A DNA stretch of 64,000 nt from Stieleria sedimenti (GTDB lineage: Bacteria; Planctomycetota; Planctomycetia; Pirellulales; Pirellulaceae): NCBI RefSeq assembly GCF_025060895.1, contig NZ_JANZKV010000062.1:23604-87603 (forward strand), given 5' to 3'. This document shows, piece after piece, positions 54,659 through 63,068 of this stretch; position 1 is the first letter of the stretch; each line of letters opens with the position of its first letter. Below the pieces are notes generated by a model. It was not told where the DNA came from and did no database searches. It worked only from the letters and a program-made list of their open reading frames with translations. The translations under genes and the position numbers were made by a program.

Positions 54659-56716
54659 GTGCCAACTGTAACGACGAGTGATGGGGTTCGATTTGTGAAA
54701 CAATGGTCTTTTTTCGGCCTTGCCATCTCCTTGCTCCTGCTCGTCATCGGAGCCGCCAATGGATTGATCTTTCGGTCTCAGCAGGCGAGCGTTCCAGCTC
54801 ATGCAACGGAATCGGAGATCACCCATGCCAATGCGTCTGTCGATGCGCATGTCGATGCGTTGCAACTCAGCCTGACGGCAGCGGACGCATTCGCAACACG
54901 ATCGTTGGACGAAACGATGGCATCACAAGAAGCCGTGTTAACCGATCTTGCGAGAGCGTACGGTGACGAATCCAATCCGACCTTTGCCCATTCATTTCTC
55001 TCGGCGTCGGACGTGACTTATTCGCAGTACGTTCAGAATCAGCACTATGGAAAAAGCGATCAGGCGGCAAAAGTCTTCTTTCGGCTCGGACAAGCGAGAT
55101 TCCTGCAAGGAGATGGATTGTCGGCGATCGACTCGTTGAATCAATCGATCGCATCGCCATCCACCTCGCGTGATCCAAAACTTCGATCCCGCGTTCAGAA
55201 TATGCGTGGTTGCGTTTTCGCGACTCTGGGGGACTGGGATTCGGCAATCGTCGACTTCCAAGAAAGTTTTACGTCGCTGGTGGGACAACCAAATTGTCGT
55301 CAACTTGCCGCGGTCGCATTGCGCAACCTTTGCTTTGCGACACAAGCTCAAGGTCTCGATGGCAAAGACTATTTGCAGAAAGCGATCGAGTTTCTGTCAC
55401 CCTGGTCAGAAGCAACGTCGTTGACCATCGAACACGAAATGCTGGTCGACTTTCGTGCAGAACTCTATCTGTTGCTGCAGATGAACGGCGACCGAGATCA
55501 GGGGAAACGCGTTCTCAGCCAAGCTCGCGATGACCTCAACTCCTTGCTCGTCAAGTCTCAGAACTTGGCCAAACGCGAGGCCCATCGCTATCGATATGAA
55601 GACGCCCTGCGACGGATCGAGGCTTGCACGGGGGCGATCTCGAAGGCCGGCCAGGGAGACGCCGGTCCCGGTGTTGCCGATCATCAACCGATGCTGCAGT
55701 GGCGTCCGCTCGTCGATCTCAGGAGCGAGCTAGTCGCCTCCGACAGCTTGTTTCGCGGAACGATGGTCGCGGAATTCGAACCACAAGCGAGCTTTGCCAT
55801 CGCGTGGTGTTCGTTTGATTGGACCGAAAAACTGGTCACGAACATCGCCAAACATCTTTGCGCCCGCGCCAATCTGATCGTCATTGCCGACAACGCGAAT
55901 TCGCAAACGCGAGCCAAACGGGCACTCACCGCTGCCGGTATCGATCTCAGTCGTGTGGATTTTCGGGTGTTGGAAACCGAAGTGCCCTGGTTTCGCGATA
56001 GCGGGCCGATCGTCTCGACCGCACCCGGCGGCCAATCGATCTGGTTTGACTCGCTACTCAGCCGACGGAATACCGATTTCCGACCGATCTGTGATTCGTT
56101 GCCCGAACGAATCATCGATGACGGAACCACACTGTTCAGCCGCACGCCGTTGCGAGTCGAAGGCGGCATGATCCTCTCCAACGGACAAGGCTTGACAATC
56201 ACTTCCGAAGCGATGCTGCGCAAGAACCAGGACTACGGTTTTTCATCTGATGCGATCACACGTGAATTGCAGCGCATTTGCGGGGCGAAAAAGCTGGTCG
56301 TCGTCAAATCGCTGGAAGACGAACCCACCTCCCACGTGGATATGTTTCTAACGTTCGTCGACCCCGTCACGGTGGTCGTCGGCCAGTACGCTGATCCTGA
56401 CGATCCCAACACGGCGATTCTCGATGAGGTCGCCCGGCAACTTTCGAAGATGGATCACGAAGGGCAACGACTGCGTGTGCATCGTGTCCCAATGCCGAAA
56501 CGAGGCGACAACCATTTCAGAACCTACACCAACGTCGTGTTCGCAAATGGGGTCTTATTGGTACCGTCCTACGCCGGCCACGAAAGCCTCGAATCAGAGG
56601 TCCGCGGCATTTACCATAAGCTCCTGCCGAACTGGGAAATCGTGTTCATCGACTGTTCACGTATTATCGAACTCGACGGCGCCCTCCATTGCCTGACCGC
56701 CAACCTCGGATCCTAA
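54659..56716 (+). CDS. Membrane-anchored TPR + peptidylarginine/agmatine deiminase-like fusion
   Basis: A 685-residue protein with three parts. A single membrane helix near 17-35 (FFGLAISLLLLVIGAANGL) is followed by TPR-like helices (about 125-290; FFRLGQARFLQGDGLSAIDS, RGCVFATLGDWDSAIVDFQ). The last 340 residues are a guanidino-group-modifying enzyme of the PPAD/agmatine deiminase family. VPWFRDSGPIV near 441 has the Asp/Arg motif, RVEGGMILSNGQGL near 500 matches the EGGN-type loop, SHVDMFLTFVD near 558 the catalytic His-x-Asp, and DGALHCLTANLG the nucleophilic Cys at 678. All catalytic positions appear intact; methionine replaces the common asparagine in EGGN. GTG 54659 is used; GTG 54695 is an alternative. 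It probably faces the periplasm. Substrate (agmatine, peptidyl arginine or other) unknown. Confidence 0.8.
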   Translation: MPTVTTSDGVRFVKQWSFFGLAISLLLLVIGAANGLIFRSQQASVPAHATESEITHANASVDAHVDALQLSLTAADAFATRSLDETMASQEAVLTDLARAYGDESNPTFAHSFLSASDVTYSQYVQNQHYGKSDQAAKVFFRLGQARFLQGDGLSAIDSLNQSIASPSTSRDPKLRSRVQNMRGCVFATLGDWDSAIVDFQESFTSLVGQPNCRQLAAVALRNLCFATQAQGLDGKDYLQKAIEFLSPWSEATSLTIEHEMLVDFRAELYLLLQMNGDRDQGKRVLSQARDDLNSLLVKSQNLAKREAHRYRYEDALRRIEACTGAISKAGQGDAGPGVADHQPMLQWRPLVDLRSELVASDSLFRGTMVAEFEPQASFAIAWCSFDWTEKLVTNIAKHLCARANLIVIADNANSQTRAKRALTAAGIDLSRVDFRVLETEVPWFRDSGPIVSTAPGGQSIWFDSLLSRRNTDFRPICDSLPERIIDDGTTLFSRTPLRVEGGMILSNGQGLTITSEAMLRKNQDYGFSSDAITRELQRICGAKKLVVVKSLEDEPTSHVDMFLTFVDPVTVVVGQYADPDDPNTAILDEVARQLSKMDHEGQRLRVHRVPMPKRGDNHFRTYTNVVFANGVLLVPSYAGHESLESEVRGIYHKLLPNWEIVFIDCSRIIELDGALHCLTANLGS

Positions 56717-56747
56717 AAAGGTGGCGCGGGACTGAGTGTTGGTGTGC

Positions 56748-56815
56748 AGGCTTTAGCCGCCCCCTGTCGCTGCTACGCAGCGACCAGGAATCGCCTCAAG
56801 GCTAACAACCAACGG
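56748..56815. repeat. Short intergenic repeat, family D (copy 2)
   Basis: The string ctacgcagcgaccaggaatc followed by gcctcaaggctaacaaccaac matches 49680-49735 closely. It lies between the convergent deiminase and AlkC-like genes and contains small inverted repeats (cgctgctacgcagcg), compatible with a terminator. Confidence 0.55.
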
Positions 56816-57958
56816 TCAGGGTAGCAGCTCAAAAGATTGCGTCCCGAACGGCTTTCCGTTGATCTGCAGCGTGACGTGATGTGTTCCCGGATAGAGTGTG
56901 TAGGTGGTCGCGTTGGCCCGCAAGACATGCCGCTTTCGCATCGAGAGGGATGAACCCGATTTCAGTGCCAATTGCTTGAGCTTGTGGACTTTGGGCGAGT
57001 GCTTTCCGTTGGCCTTCACGAAATCGATCACGTAGTCCACCATCAGCGATTCATCACGCCGCGCCGCAACTTCGAAGGATATGTCGATCGCTTCGCCCGG
57101 TCGAATCTTCGATCGCTTGAGCTTGTAACCGCTGACTTCGATCTGTGGATCGGGCCGAAACCCCAAGAAGGCGAGTGCCTCAGCGGAACCTTGTTTGACC
57201 AGCGTGCGGAGTGCATGCCTGCTGATCCAGCGTAGCTCTTTCTCGTCCTGCTTGGCTGCTTGTTTCCAGCGCTGAAGCATTTCCAAGACCAAGTCCGGAT
57301 GGGACTTGGTCAAGTCGTTCAAATGATTGGCAACCGAGCGTGTGACGTAACGTGTCGGATCGGCATGCAACTGCTCGAGCAGCGGCAGCGGAGTGGTCAC
57401 AGGAATCGACAGCCGCTTGGACCATGGCAGTTTCGGACGAGTCCCTTCGCTGACCAAGCGTCGCACGTGATAATTCTTATGGGTCGACCACTTTTGCAGT
57501 TCGTTCAGTGTCCGTTCGGGATGTCCGTTGAGAAACGCGCGAATCGCATCCTCCATCGAAAACCGCTGGGTCAGTGCCTTGAGTGTCCGCAGCGATCGAT
57601 TGACGTGCTTCTTCTCCAGTCCGTTGCGAACGACAAATTCGCCCAACGGAGCAAAAATGAAGTCGCCAAAATCATCGTCCGTTTTGCGGGGATCCAACGG
57701 CGGCGGCATTGCGTCGGTGATCTGTTGTGCGGCGACCGCGAAATCCGGCGAAAGATGTTTTTCCAGCCGCTCGGCGAGGTGGACGATGCGTTCTTTCAAC
57801 TCCAACCGCGAAAGCCCCTTCATCGACTCGCGGACAAAACGGTCGGAGTCAAACCGGGAATCCGCAGCGGCAAACAAGCCGGCGAGATACTCGATGCGTT
57901 CCCGATTGAACAGCTGGTCTTTGAGGCTGAATCCGGCCGAACCCTTCTCAGTTGGCAT
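56816..57958 (-). CDS. DNA alkylation repair glycosylase, AlkC/AlkD-like with C-terminal Ig-like domain
   Basis: HEAT-like-repeat DNA glycosylase of about 380 residues for removal of alkylated purines, acting in the cytoplasm. Helical repeats run from SLKDQLFNRERIEYLAGL through ELQKWSTHKNYHVRRLVSEG and RPKLPWSKRLS, a pattern characteristic of AlkC/AlkD proteins, to LEQLHADPTRYVTRSVANHL and LRWISRHALRTLVKQG. The last 110 residues (EVSGYKLKRSKIRPGEAIDI...) form a beta-sandwich, matching the Ig-like domain known from AlkC. It starts 5 nt after the stop of the pentapeptide-repeat gene, so the two are co-transcribed. The AlkC type is favoured by the C-terminal domain, but exact substrate preference cannot be read from sequence. 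Confidence 0.88.
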   Translation of the reverse strand: MPTEKGSAGFSLKDQLFNRERIEYLAGLFAAADSRFDSDRFVRESMKGLSRLELKERIVHLAERLEKHLSPDFAVAAQQITDAMPPPLDPRKTDDDFGDFIFAPLGEFVVRNGLEKKHVNRSLRTLKALTQRFSMEDAIRAFLNGHPERTLNELQKWSTHKNYHVRRLVSEGTRPKLPWSKRLSIPVTTPLPLLEQLHADPTRYVTRSVANHLNDLTKSHPDLVLEMLQRWKQAAKQDEKELRWISRHALRTLVKQGSAEALAFLGFRPDPQIEVSGYKLKRSKIRPGEAIDISFEVAARRDESLMVDYVIDFVKANGKHSPKVHKLKQLALKSGSSLSMRKRHVLRANATTYTLYPGTHHVTLQINGKPFGTQSFELLP

Positions 57959-57963
57959 GTCAC

Positions 57964-59832
57964 TTAGTCATCCAAGATCGCGCCGCTGGCGACGAATTGT
58001 TTGCGTTGATCGGGATCAAACGTCGCGCCCCGCAAATCGACAAGATAGAAATCGACGCCGGAAATGTCTGCCCCCCGCAGATCCGAACCACACAAATTGG
58101 CTTTTCGGATCGTCTCGGGGCTCTTGAAGTATTGCTCGTCAAAGTCGTCGGTATAGAACCCCGTCCGTGTACCGTGCGACGGATACGGGCTGCCGACCAT
58201 ACCGCAACGTGTGGATCCGAGATGAAACGTAGAGCCGCGCAAATCGGCATCGCGAAGGTCGCAGTCCTGCCAACTGATTTCCGCCAGCTTGGCGTTGATG
58301 AGTGTCGCGTCGTGAAAGTTGCATGCGGTCAACGTCGACGCCGTCATCGATGCGTAGGACAATCCGCAGTGCTGGAAACTAACCTTCGATGCGGTCACGG
58401 CGTCCAAGTTCAATTGCAAGAACTCTGAGCAATAAAAGTTCGCGTCATCGATCGTTGTGTTTTGAAAGTCCATCTTCAGAAACCGTGAATCAGAAAAATC
58501 CCCGCCGCGAACGTCCGCCCCATCGATGGCAGCCTCTTCAAACAGGACGCCGTGCGCGCGGACACCGGTCAGATCGGCGTCGATCAAATCGCAATGACGG
58601 AAACAACGGCCCGACAAATTCGCATCAGACAGGTCCGTATTGCGGAAACTGCCCGTGACGATATCCAGAACGGCGGGACGGACCTTTTCCGTGCCTTTCC
58701 GCTGACGATGCCTCTTTTCGCGGTCCTCAACTCGCGTTGCCACAGAATGATCCGGATTGCGGGACGGTTGGCTAAAATCGGCATGACGCAACACCGCACC
58801 GGAAAAGTCGACCGACCGCAGGCATGCCCCATCGAACTTGGCGCGAGTCAAGTTTGCGTTACAAAACCTGGCACCATTTAGATCTGCCGAACGCAAATCA
58901 ATCTCCGGCCAAACCGCATTGTCGAACCGTCCTCCGCACAGACACAGCTGCTGGCCGGAGGGCTTCCATTGCGGATCGCAGAGACACAGCAACGTGGCAG
59001 ACATTGCCGCGGACGAAGACCGTCCGTCGGCAAAGGCCTTACTCAGATTGAGAGTGATTTGATCACTCTTGTCAATCAACTTCGCAATCGACTGTAATCG
59101 CTCCCAAGGCCAGCGATACGACATCAATGCTTGCACCTCCGCCACATCGGACGAACGCAGACGCCCCACAAAACGCTCATTCGTAAACGCCATTGCGACA
59201 TCGGCTTGGCTGAGAACCTGGCCAACCGACGCGGGCAAGACACCGGCCAGCGGAAACATCCCGAATGCCTCGGCCGAGTGCATCAACATCATGTCCGCAA
59301 GTGCTCTGGAGCGAATCTGATCGCCGATCCTGCGATGCACTTCATCGACGACGACCGACTCGATCTCACAGACCATCGGATCCGCAGCCATCCGGTCGAG
59401 AATCAATCGCCAAACCGCGGGCGACCCCGATGCGTATCGCAGATTCGCATCTTTCAGTCGGCTCATCACGCTGCAACACTGGTCGGGGTGCACGGCCAAC
59501 AGATACTCGATGAAATCATCCCGCGACCATGCACAGAGGCTTAAGACCAGGTCACAGACGATCAGCTTACTCGTCACGACCGTGACCACTGCATCGCCCA
59601 ACTCGAAAGGTTGGGATTCATCATCCAGATGCAGCCTGTCCGCTGCAATGGGTTCGGGAAACGCCGCGGCCAGATGCTTCAACGCCTCCGTCCTTCCTTC
59701 GCCCTCCAGTCGGACGCGAATCGGTTTTTCGCGCGTTAACAAGCCTTCGATCTGATCGACCAGCGGCGTAACGTCTCCGCTGATGGGCGAGACAACGCGC
59801 GGGGCGACGGGCGACGGGATGGGCTGGATCAT
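57964..59832 (-). CDS. Pentapeptide-repeat protein with unusual N-terminal helical domain
   Basis: About 622 residues. The C-terminal half (about 296-615) is a pentapeptide-repeat beta-helix of A(D/N)Lxx units (IDLRSADLNGARFCNANLTR, FRNTDLSDANLSGRCF, CNFHDATLINAKL), broken near 360-395 by a basic insertion (EDREKRHRQRKGTEK). The N-terminal 290 residues are helical, with RVRLEGEGRTEALKHLA near 38-54, which resembles a degenerate P-loop, and CAWSRDDFIEYLLAVHPDQC. ATG 59832 has an excellent GGAGGTG ribosome-binding site; the frame extends 112 codons upstream through an intergenic repeat, which is rejected as coding. The stop lies 5 nt before the AlkC-like gene. Pentapeptide helices can mimic DNA (MfpA/Qnr); a DNA-related role here is inference from the neighbour. 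Confidence 0.85.
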   Translation of the reverse strand: MIQPIPSPVAPRVVSPISGDVTPLVDQIEGLLTREKPIRVRLEGEGRTEALKHLAAAFPEPIAADRLHLDDESQPFELGDAVVTVVTSKLIVCDLVLSLCAWSRDDFIEYLLAVHPDQCCSVMSRLKDANLRYASGSPAVWRLILDRMAADPMVCEIESVVVDEVHRRIGDQIRSRALADMMLMHSAEAFGMFPLAGVLPASVGQVLSQADVAMAFTNERFVGRLRSSDVAEVQALMSYRWPWERLQSIAKLIDKSDQITLNLSKAFADGRSSSAAMSATLLCLCDPQWKPSGQQLCLCGGRFDNAVWPEIDLRSADLNGARFCNANLTRAKFDGACLRSVDFSGAVLRHADFSQPSRNPDHSVATRVEDREKRHRQRKGTEKVRPAVLDIVTGSFRNTDLSDANLSGRCFRHCDLIDADLTGVRAHGVLFEEAAIDGADVRGGDFSDSRFLKMDFQNTTIDDANFYCSEFLQLNLDAVTASKVSFQHCGLSYASMTASTLTACNFHDATLINAKLAEISWQDCDLRDADLRGSTFHLGSTRCGMVGSPYPSHGTRTGFYTDDFDEQYFKSPETIRKANLCGSDLRGADISGVDFYLVDLRGATFDPDQRKQFVASGAILDD

Positions 59833-59992
59833 GACACCTCCGAAGGACCAGTCATTGTCCGGACTCGGTTCCAGCAGAGCAAGGATTTTGCGGTGACAAC
59901 GGCAAGTTTTCTGGTCAGCAGTCCCATCGAAAGAGGCAACGACCGGTGTTCGGTGCATTGGCATGGCGGGAAACCCCTCCCGGATCGTTGCC

Positions 59993-60121
59993 CGGCCTGT
60001 CGATCCAATCCGACCACACATGGGATCAGCCGTTTCGCGCGAGCGTACGGGCCTGTAGCACGAAGAAAAAGCACTAGGGCCCGTAGGCTCGCGCCAAACG
60101 GCTGATTCAATCGACAGGCCG
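59993..60121. repeat. 129-bp nested inverted repeat
   Basis: The outer arms cggcctgtcgat (59993-60004) and atcgacaggccg (60110-60121) are perfect complements. Inner arms atcagccgtttcgcgcgagcgtacgggcc and gggcccgtaggctcgcgccaaacggctgat pair with two or three mismatches around an A-rich loop. The outer 12-mer also occurs at 984 and, inverted, at 12223. It lies in the 458-base gap between the pentapeptide gene and the VOC gene; the rest of the gap shows nothing. Confidence 0.75.
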
Positions 60122-60290
60122 TGATGCCACCTGCATTCAAATGGGAACCATCCGGCGAGATTGAGCACACGGCTTCCCCGATCGTTTAAAGTACCTACTG
60201 CTCCGCCAACTTTCAGATTGAGCGTGCCGCCGAAAAGGCGTCAGGCGTCCCTGGTTTCACTTCTCCTCGGTTTTTATTTCCTCGTGATTC

Positions 60291-60758
60291 ATGATGATCT
60301 CATCGACTTCAACGAACAACGCGGCATCCGTGATCCGTGTCAAAGCGATTGACCACGTGACGATCGTCGTGGATGACCTGTCACGCAGCCGCGATTTTTA
60401 TCGAGACCTGCTCGGGATGGTGGAAGTCGATCGGCCAGATTTCGGCTTTCCGGGACACTGGCTGCAAGCCGGTGCGACCCAAGTCCACTTGATCGAGACC
60501 ATGGAGGGCAGCTCCGAGCCGGGGGGCGGGCTCGATCCGGACCAAGTCGCCTCGGGATTGACCCACCATTTTGCGTTCGAAGTGGACGACGCGGAGCTGG
60601 CACATCAAATCCTGCTAGCAGCCGGTGTGCGGATCCAAGGCGGTCCGCGAAAGCGGCCCGATGGATGCATGCAACTCTGGTTCTACGATCCCGACGGGCA
60701 TTGCGTCGAGGTTTTCGATCGCACCGGCTCTACGCCTGAGTCGAGGCAGCAGCGATGA
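60291..60758 (+). CDS. VOC-family (glyoxalase/dioxygenase fold) protein
   Basis: Small metal-dependent vicinal-oxygen-chelate protein of 155 residues with two beta-alpha-beta-beta-beta modules. Metal-ligand positions are visible: His in AIDHVTIVVDDLSRSRDFY, Glu/His in ATQVHLIETMEG, His in LTHHFAFEVDD and Glu in DPDGHCVEVFD. It covers lactoylglutathione lyase, fosfomycin resistance-like and dioxygenase-like enzymes; the sequence alone does not tell which. Two adjacent ATGs at 60291 and 60294 can start it. Its stop overlaps the ATG of the DUF1805 gene by 4 nt, indicating translational coupling. Confidence 0.85.
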   Translation: MMISSTSTNNAASVIRVKAIDHVTIVVDDLSRSRDFYRDLLGMVEVDRPDFGFPGHWLQAGATQVHLIETMEGSSEPGGGLDPDQVASGLTHHFAFEVDDAELAHQILLAAGVRIQGGPRKRPDGCMQLWFYDPDGHCVEVFDRTGSTPESRQQR

Positions 60759-61090
60759 ACGATGAAAAGCTTCCCCGATCAACCTCGCGTGAATTGACCT
60801 TCCGCAACGGTTCGGCAATCGGTATCAGCAATCGCTGGGAGAACGGTCAGTATTGTTCGATCCTCACGCGTCGAGGCATCGTCGGATGCGGCATCTACGA
60901 CATGGCGACACCCACCGAGTTCAATCAAGCTATCGCCATCGCCAAGGGAACCCCCAGCGCCCCCCTGGTCGAACCCGAAGACCTGTTCGATGCAACCATC
61001 GTGGACGCGACGCCACAAGCCAAAGCGCTCGGAATTGAAATCGGAATGACCGGCCGCCAGGCCGTCGAAAAAATGCTTGCCGCGGAGTGA
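60755..61090 (+). CDS. DUF1805 domain protein
   Basis: 111-residue soluble protein of the DUF1805 (YunC-like) family, function unknown. The family pattern is visible as YCSILTRRGIVGCGIYDM, EFNQAIAIAKGTPSAPLVEP with EDLFDATIVD, and GIEIGMTGRQAVEKMLA at the C-terminus. The ATG overlaps the VOC stop codon (ATGA), so the two proteins are made together. No membrane segment or leader. Followed at 61090-61165 by a degenerate copy of the 'agctgg...cagct' repeat seen at 16.6 kb. Confidence 0.8.
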   Translation: MNDEKLPRSTSRELTFRNGSAIGISNRWENGQYCSILTRRGIVGCGIYDMATPTEFNQAIAIAKGTPSAPLVEPEDLFDATIVDATPQAKALGIEIGMTGRQAVEKMLAAE

Positions 61091-61174
61091 ACGTCGGGTA
61101 AGCATCTTGCTTGCCACAGCAGTCAGCCGCCAGCTGGAAACCCGACCCAAGCTGGGAGCGTCCGCCACATGGGA

Positions 61175-62464
61175 TCAACGCCGCAGCACTTCGTCGAACA
61201 GTTGGTAGGCCCGTTGCCGGATTGCGATCGGGAAGTCGTGGTCACAATCAGGATGCTCGACGCGAAGCCGATCGGGATGGCCCAGCAACGTGTAGACCGC
61301 GCCGGCCGCTTTGGCGATTCGATCCACGCTGGCGGCCTGAAAATTGCCGTCATGCAGTGGAGCGGAGATCATGACATGTCGGGGAGCGAGTGCACCGATC
61401 ATCTCATGAAAGTCGAATGGGATCTGTTCCAGCCGACCACGATAGTCGGCCAGCCGGGGCATGTAGCGGGTTTGACACCAGCCCTGTTCGGGCAGCCAAC
61501 GCGCCTCATCGCCGCCGTAATAATCGAGATACGAATCCAGACCGCAGCTAGAAACGATCACTTTGATGCTGTCGTCGAACACCGCGGTGTAAACAGCGTT
61601 GTGTCCGCCGAGTGAATGACCGATGCAACCGAATCCGCGGGCATCGACGAACGGCAGTGATTCCAACAAGTCTAATCCACGTATGTTGTCCCAGACCGCC
61701 TTCAACGTGCCGCTTTCCCACCCCAGCGATTGGAGATCGGGTTGGTAGTTGGCCAGCAACGGATAGCTCGGCGCAAGCGTTACATACCCCCGCTCGGCCA
61801 ACTCACTGGCGTACTGGCGATTCGGCCTGGCGTCGCTGTCGATGACGACGCGGTGCCCGATCCGGTTGTCGGTCGGGTGCAAGCACAAGACGGCGGGCGT
61901 CTTGCCGGCCGGTTGCTTGCGAATCGAGTCGGGGATCAACAGGTAGGCGGGGACCCGCGAGCCGGGCTCGGACTGGTACGTGATCAGCTGCTCCAAGTAT
62001 CCCGGCCGCTGGACGGCTGAGACGACTTGCATGTTCAGCGCGCATCGTTTCTCCGCACCGGGCAGTTGCCCCATCACTGATTGCATCCCCTCCACAATTG
62101 CTCGCCGGCGCTTGGACCAGTCGTCTGGGGTTTGGACGGGAACCGGCTGGCCGTGCGGACCGCGATACAGCAATAAGTTTTCACGCGGCAACCTGGCTTG
62201 GACAGCGTCGACCACCAGCGTGACATCCAATGGCCGCCCCACGTTCGATGCCGAACCCTGTCTTGCGATAGGAACTTGAGAACGCGACAACGTCCACTCG
62301 CCGACGATCCGACGTATCGAAGTCGGCTCAACGAGGGTGTAGCTCAGCCCGAATAGCAGCGAGCAAAGCAAGACGGTCCGCGGTTGCGTCGCTGCCGTCA
62401 CCAGACGTCGGACCGCCCACGTTTTGCCGGACGCCGCAACGCCCGTTGTTTTTCGCTCGCTCAT
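61175..62464 (-). CDS. Membrane-anchored alpha/beta hydrolase (dienelactone hydrolase / acetylesterase-like)
   Basis: Serine hydrolase of about 429 residues with an N-terminal membrane helix (about 32-45, VLLCSLLFGLSYTL) and no obvious cleavage site. The core shows VPAYLLIPDSIRK, TPAVLCLHPTDNRIGH (oxyanion region), ELAERGYVTLAPSYPLLANY, the nucleophile elbow GFGCIGHSLGGHNAVY near 281, and CDHDFPIAIRQRAYQ with the catalytic His near the C-terminus. The start at ATG 62464 has a strong GGGGGAG ribosome-binding site; the longer frame from 62527 overlaps the nitroreductase gene. Its start lies 22 nt past the nitroreductase stop on the same strand, so both are probably one transcript with the 115-residue protein upstream. 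Substrate unknown. Confidence 0.85.
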   Translation of the reverse strand: MSERKTTGVAASGKTWAVRRLVTAATQPRTVLLCSLLFGLSYTLVEPTSIRRIVGEWTLSRSQVPIARQGSASNVGRPLDVTLVVDAVQARLPRENLLLYRGPHGQPVPVQTPDDWSKRRRAIVEGMQSVMGQLPGAEKRCALNMQVVSAVQRPGYLEQLITYQSEPGSRVPAYLLIPDSIRKQPAGKTPAVLCLHPTDNRIGHRVVIDSDARPNRQYASELAERGYVTLAPSYPLLANYQPDLQSLGWESGTLKAVWDNIRGLDLLESLPFVDARGFGCIGHSLGGHNAVYTAVFDDSIKVIVSSCGLDSYLDYYGGDEARWLPEQGWCQTRYMPRLADYRGRLEQIPFDFHEMIGALAPRHVMISAPLHDGNFQAASVDRIAKAAGAVYTLLGHPDRLRVEHPDCDHDFPIAIRQRAYQLFDEVLRR

Positions 62465-62486
62465 GGCAAACTCCCCCGGGTGCGTG

Positions 62487-63062
62487 TTACGCCCACGTGA
62501 CCTTGGTCGCGATGTCTTCTCGTGCACTCGACGGCCAATCGCCGCTCAGATACCCCAAGTAGAATAACCCCAAGGCTCGGTCGTTGGGGGCAAGGCCCAT
62601 GCAGTCGCGCATTTCATCGCTGATCGCAGCGACGTTGGTGGACCAGAAGCCTCCCACGCCATGGGCGGTGGCGGTCAGGTGCATGTTCTGCACCGCGCAA
62701 GCGACGGCCATGATCTCATCCAGCTCGGTAATTTTCCCGCTCTCCTGCCGTTTCATGCCGACGGCGATCACGGCTCCGGCACGTGTCGGGTTGACGCAGA
62801 ACTTGTCATACTTGGCCTGCTTGAAGGACTCCGGCGGTGTGATCGCCTTGTAGGTCGCGGCCAGGAAGTTCGCCAATTCGTGTCGCGATTGCCCCTGGTA
62901 GACCTTGAACCGCCACGGCTGCGTCATGCCATGCGTCGGGGCCCAGTTCGCGTTTTGCAATATCTCTTCGATGATGTCGCGGTCGATCGGTCGATCAGAC
63001 ATCTGCCCCGGCTTGACCGTACGCCGGTTGCGAATCACTTCGGTAATCAAGGTGGGATCCAT
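62487..63062 (-). CDS. Nitroreductase family protein (YdjA-like)
   Basis: FMN-dependent NAD(P)H oxidoreductase of 191 residues, the length of small nitroreductases such as E. coli YdjA. The start shows the FMN-phosphate motif IRNRRTVKPGQMSD, then NANWAPTHGMTQPWRFKVYQ. LDEIMAVACAVQNMHLTATA with HGVGGFWST is the family's central helix and loop, and LGLFYLGYLSGDWP the C-terminal motif. No leader; cytoplasmic. Six bases separate it from the small conserved gene upstream and 22 from the hydrolase downstream. Physiological substrate not predictable. Confidence 0.92.
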   Translation of the reverse strand: MDPTLITEVIRNRRTVKPGQMSDRPIDRDIIEEILQNANWAPTHGMTQPWRFKVYQGQSRHELANFLAATYKAITPPESFKQAKYDKFCVNPTRAGAVIAVGMKRQESGKITELDEIMAVACAVQNMHLTATAHGVGGFWSTNVAAISDEMRDCMGLAPNDRALGLFYLGYLSGDWPSSAREDIATKVTWA

Positions 63063-63068
63063 GCGATC

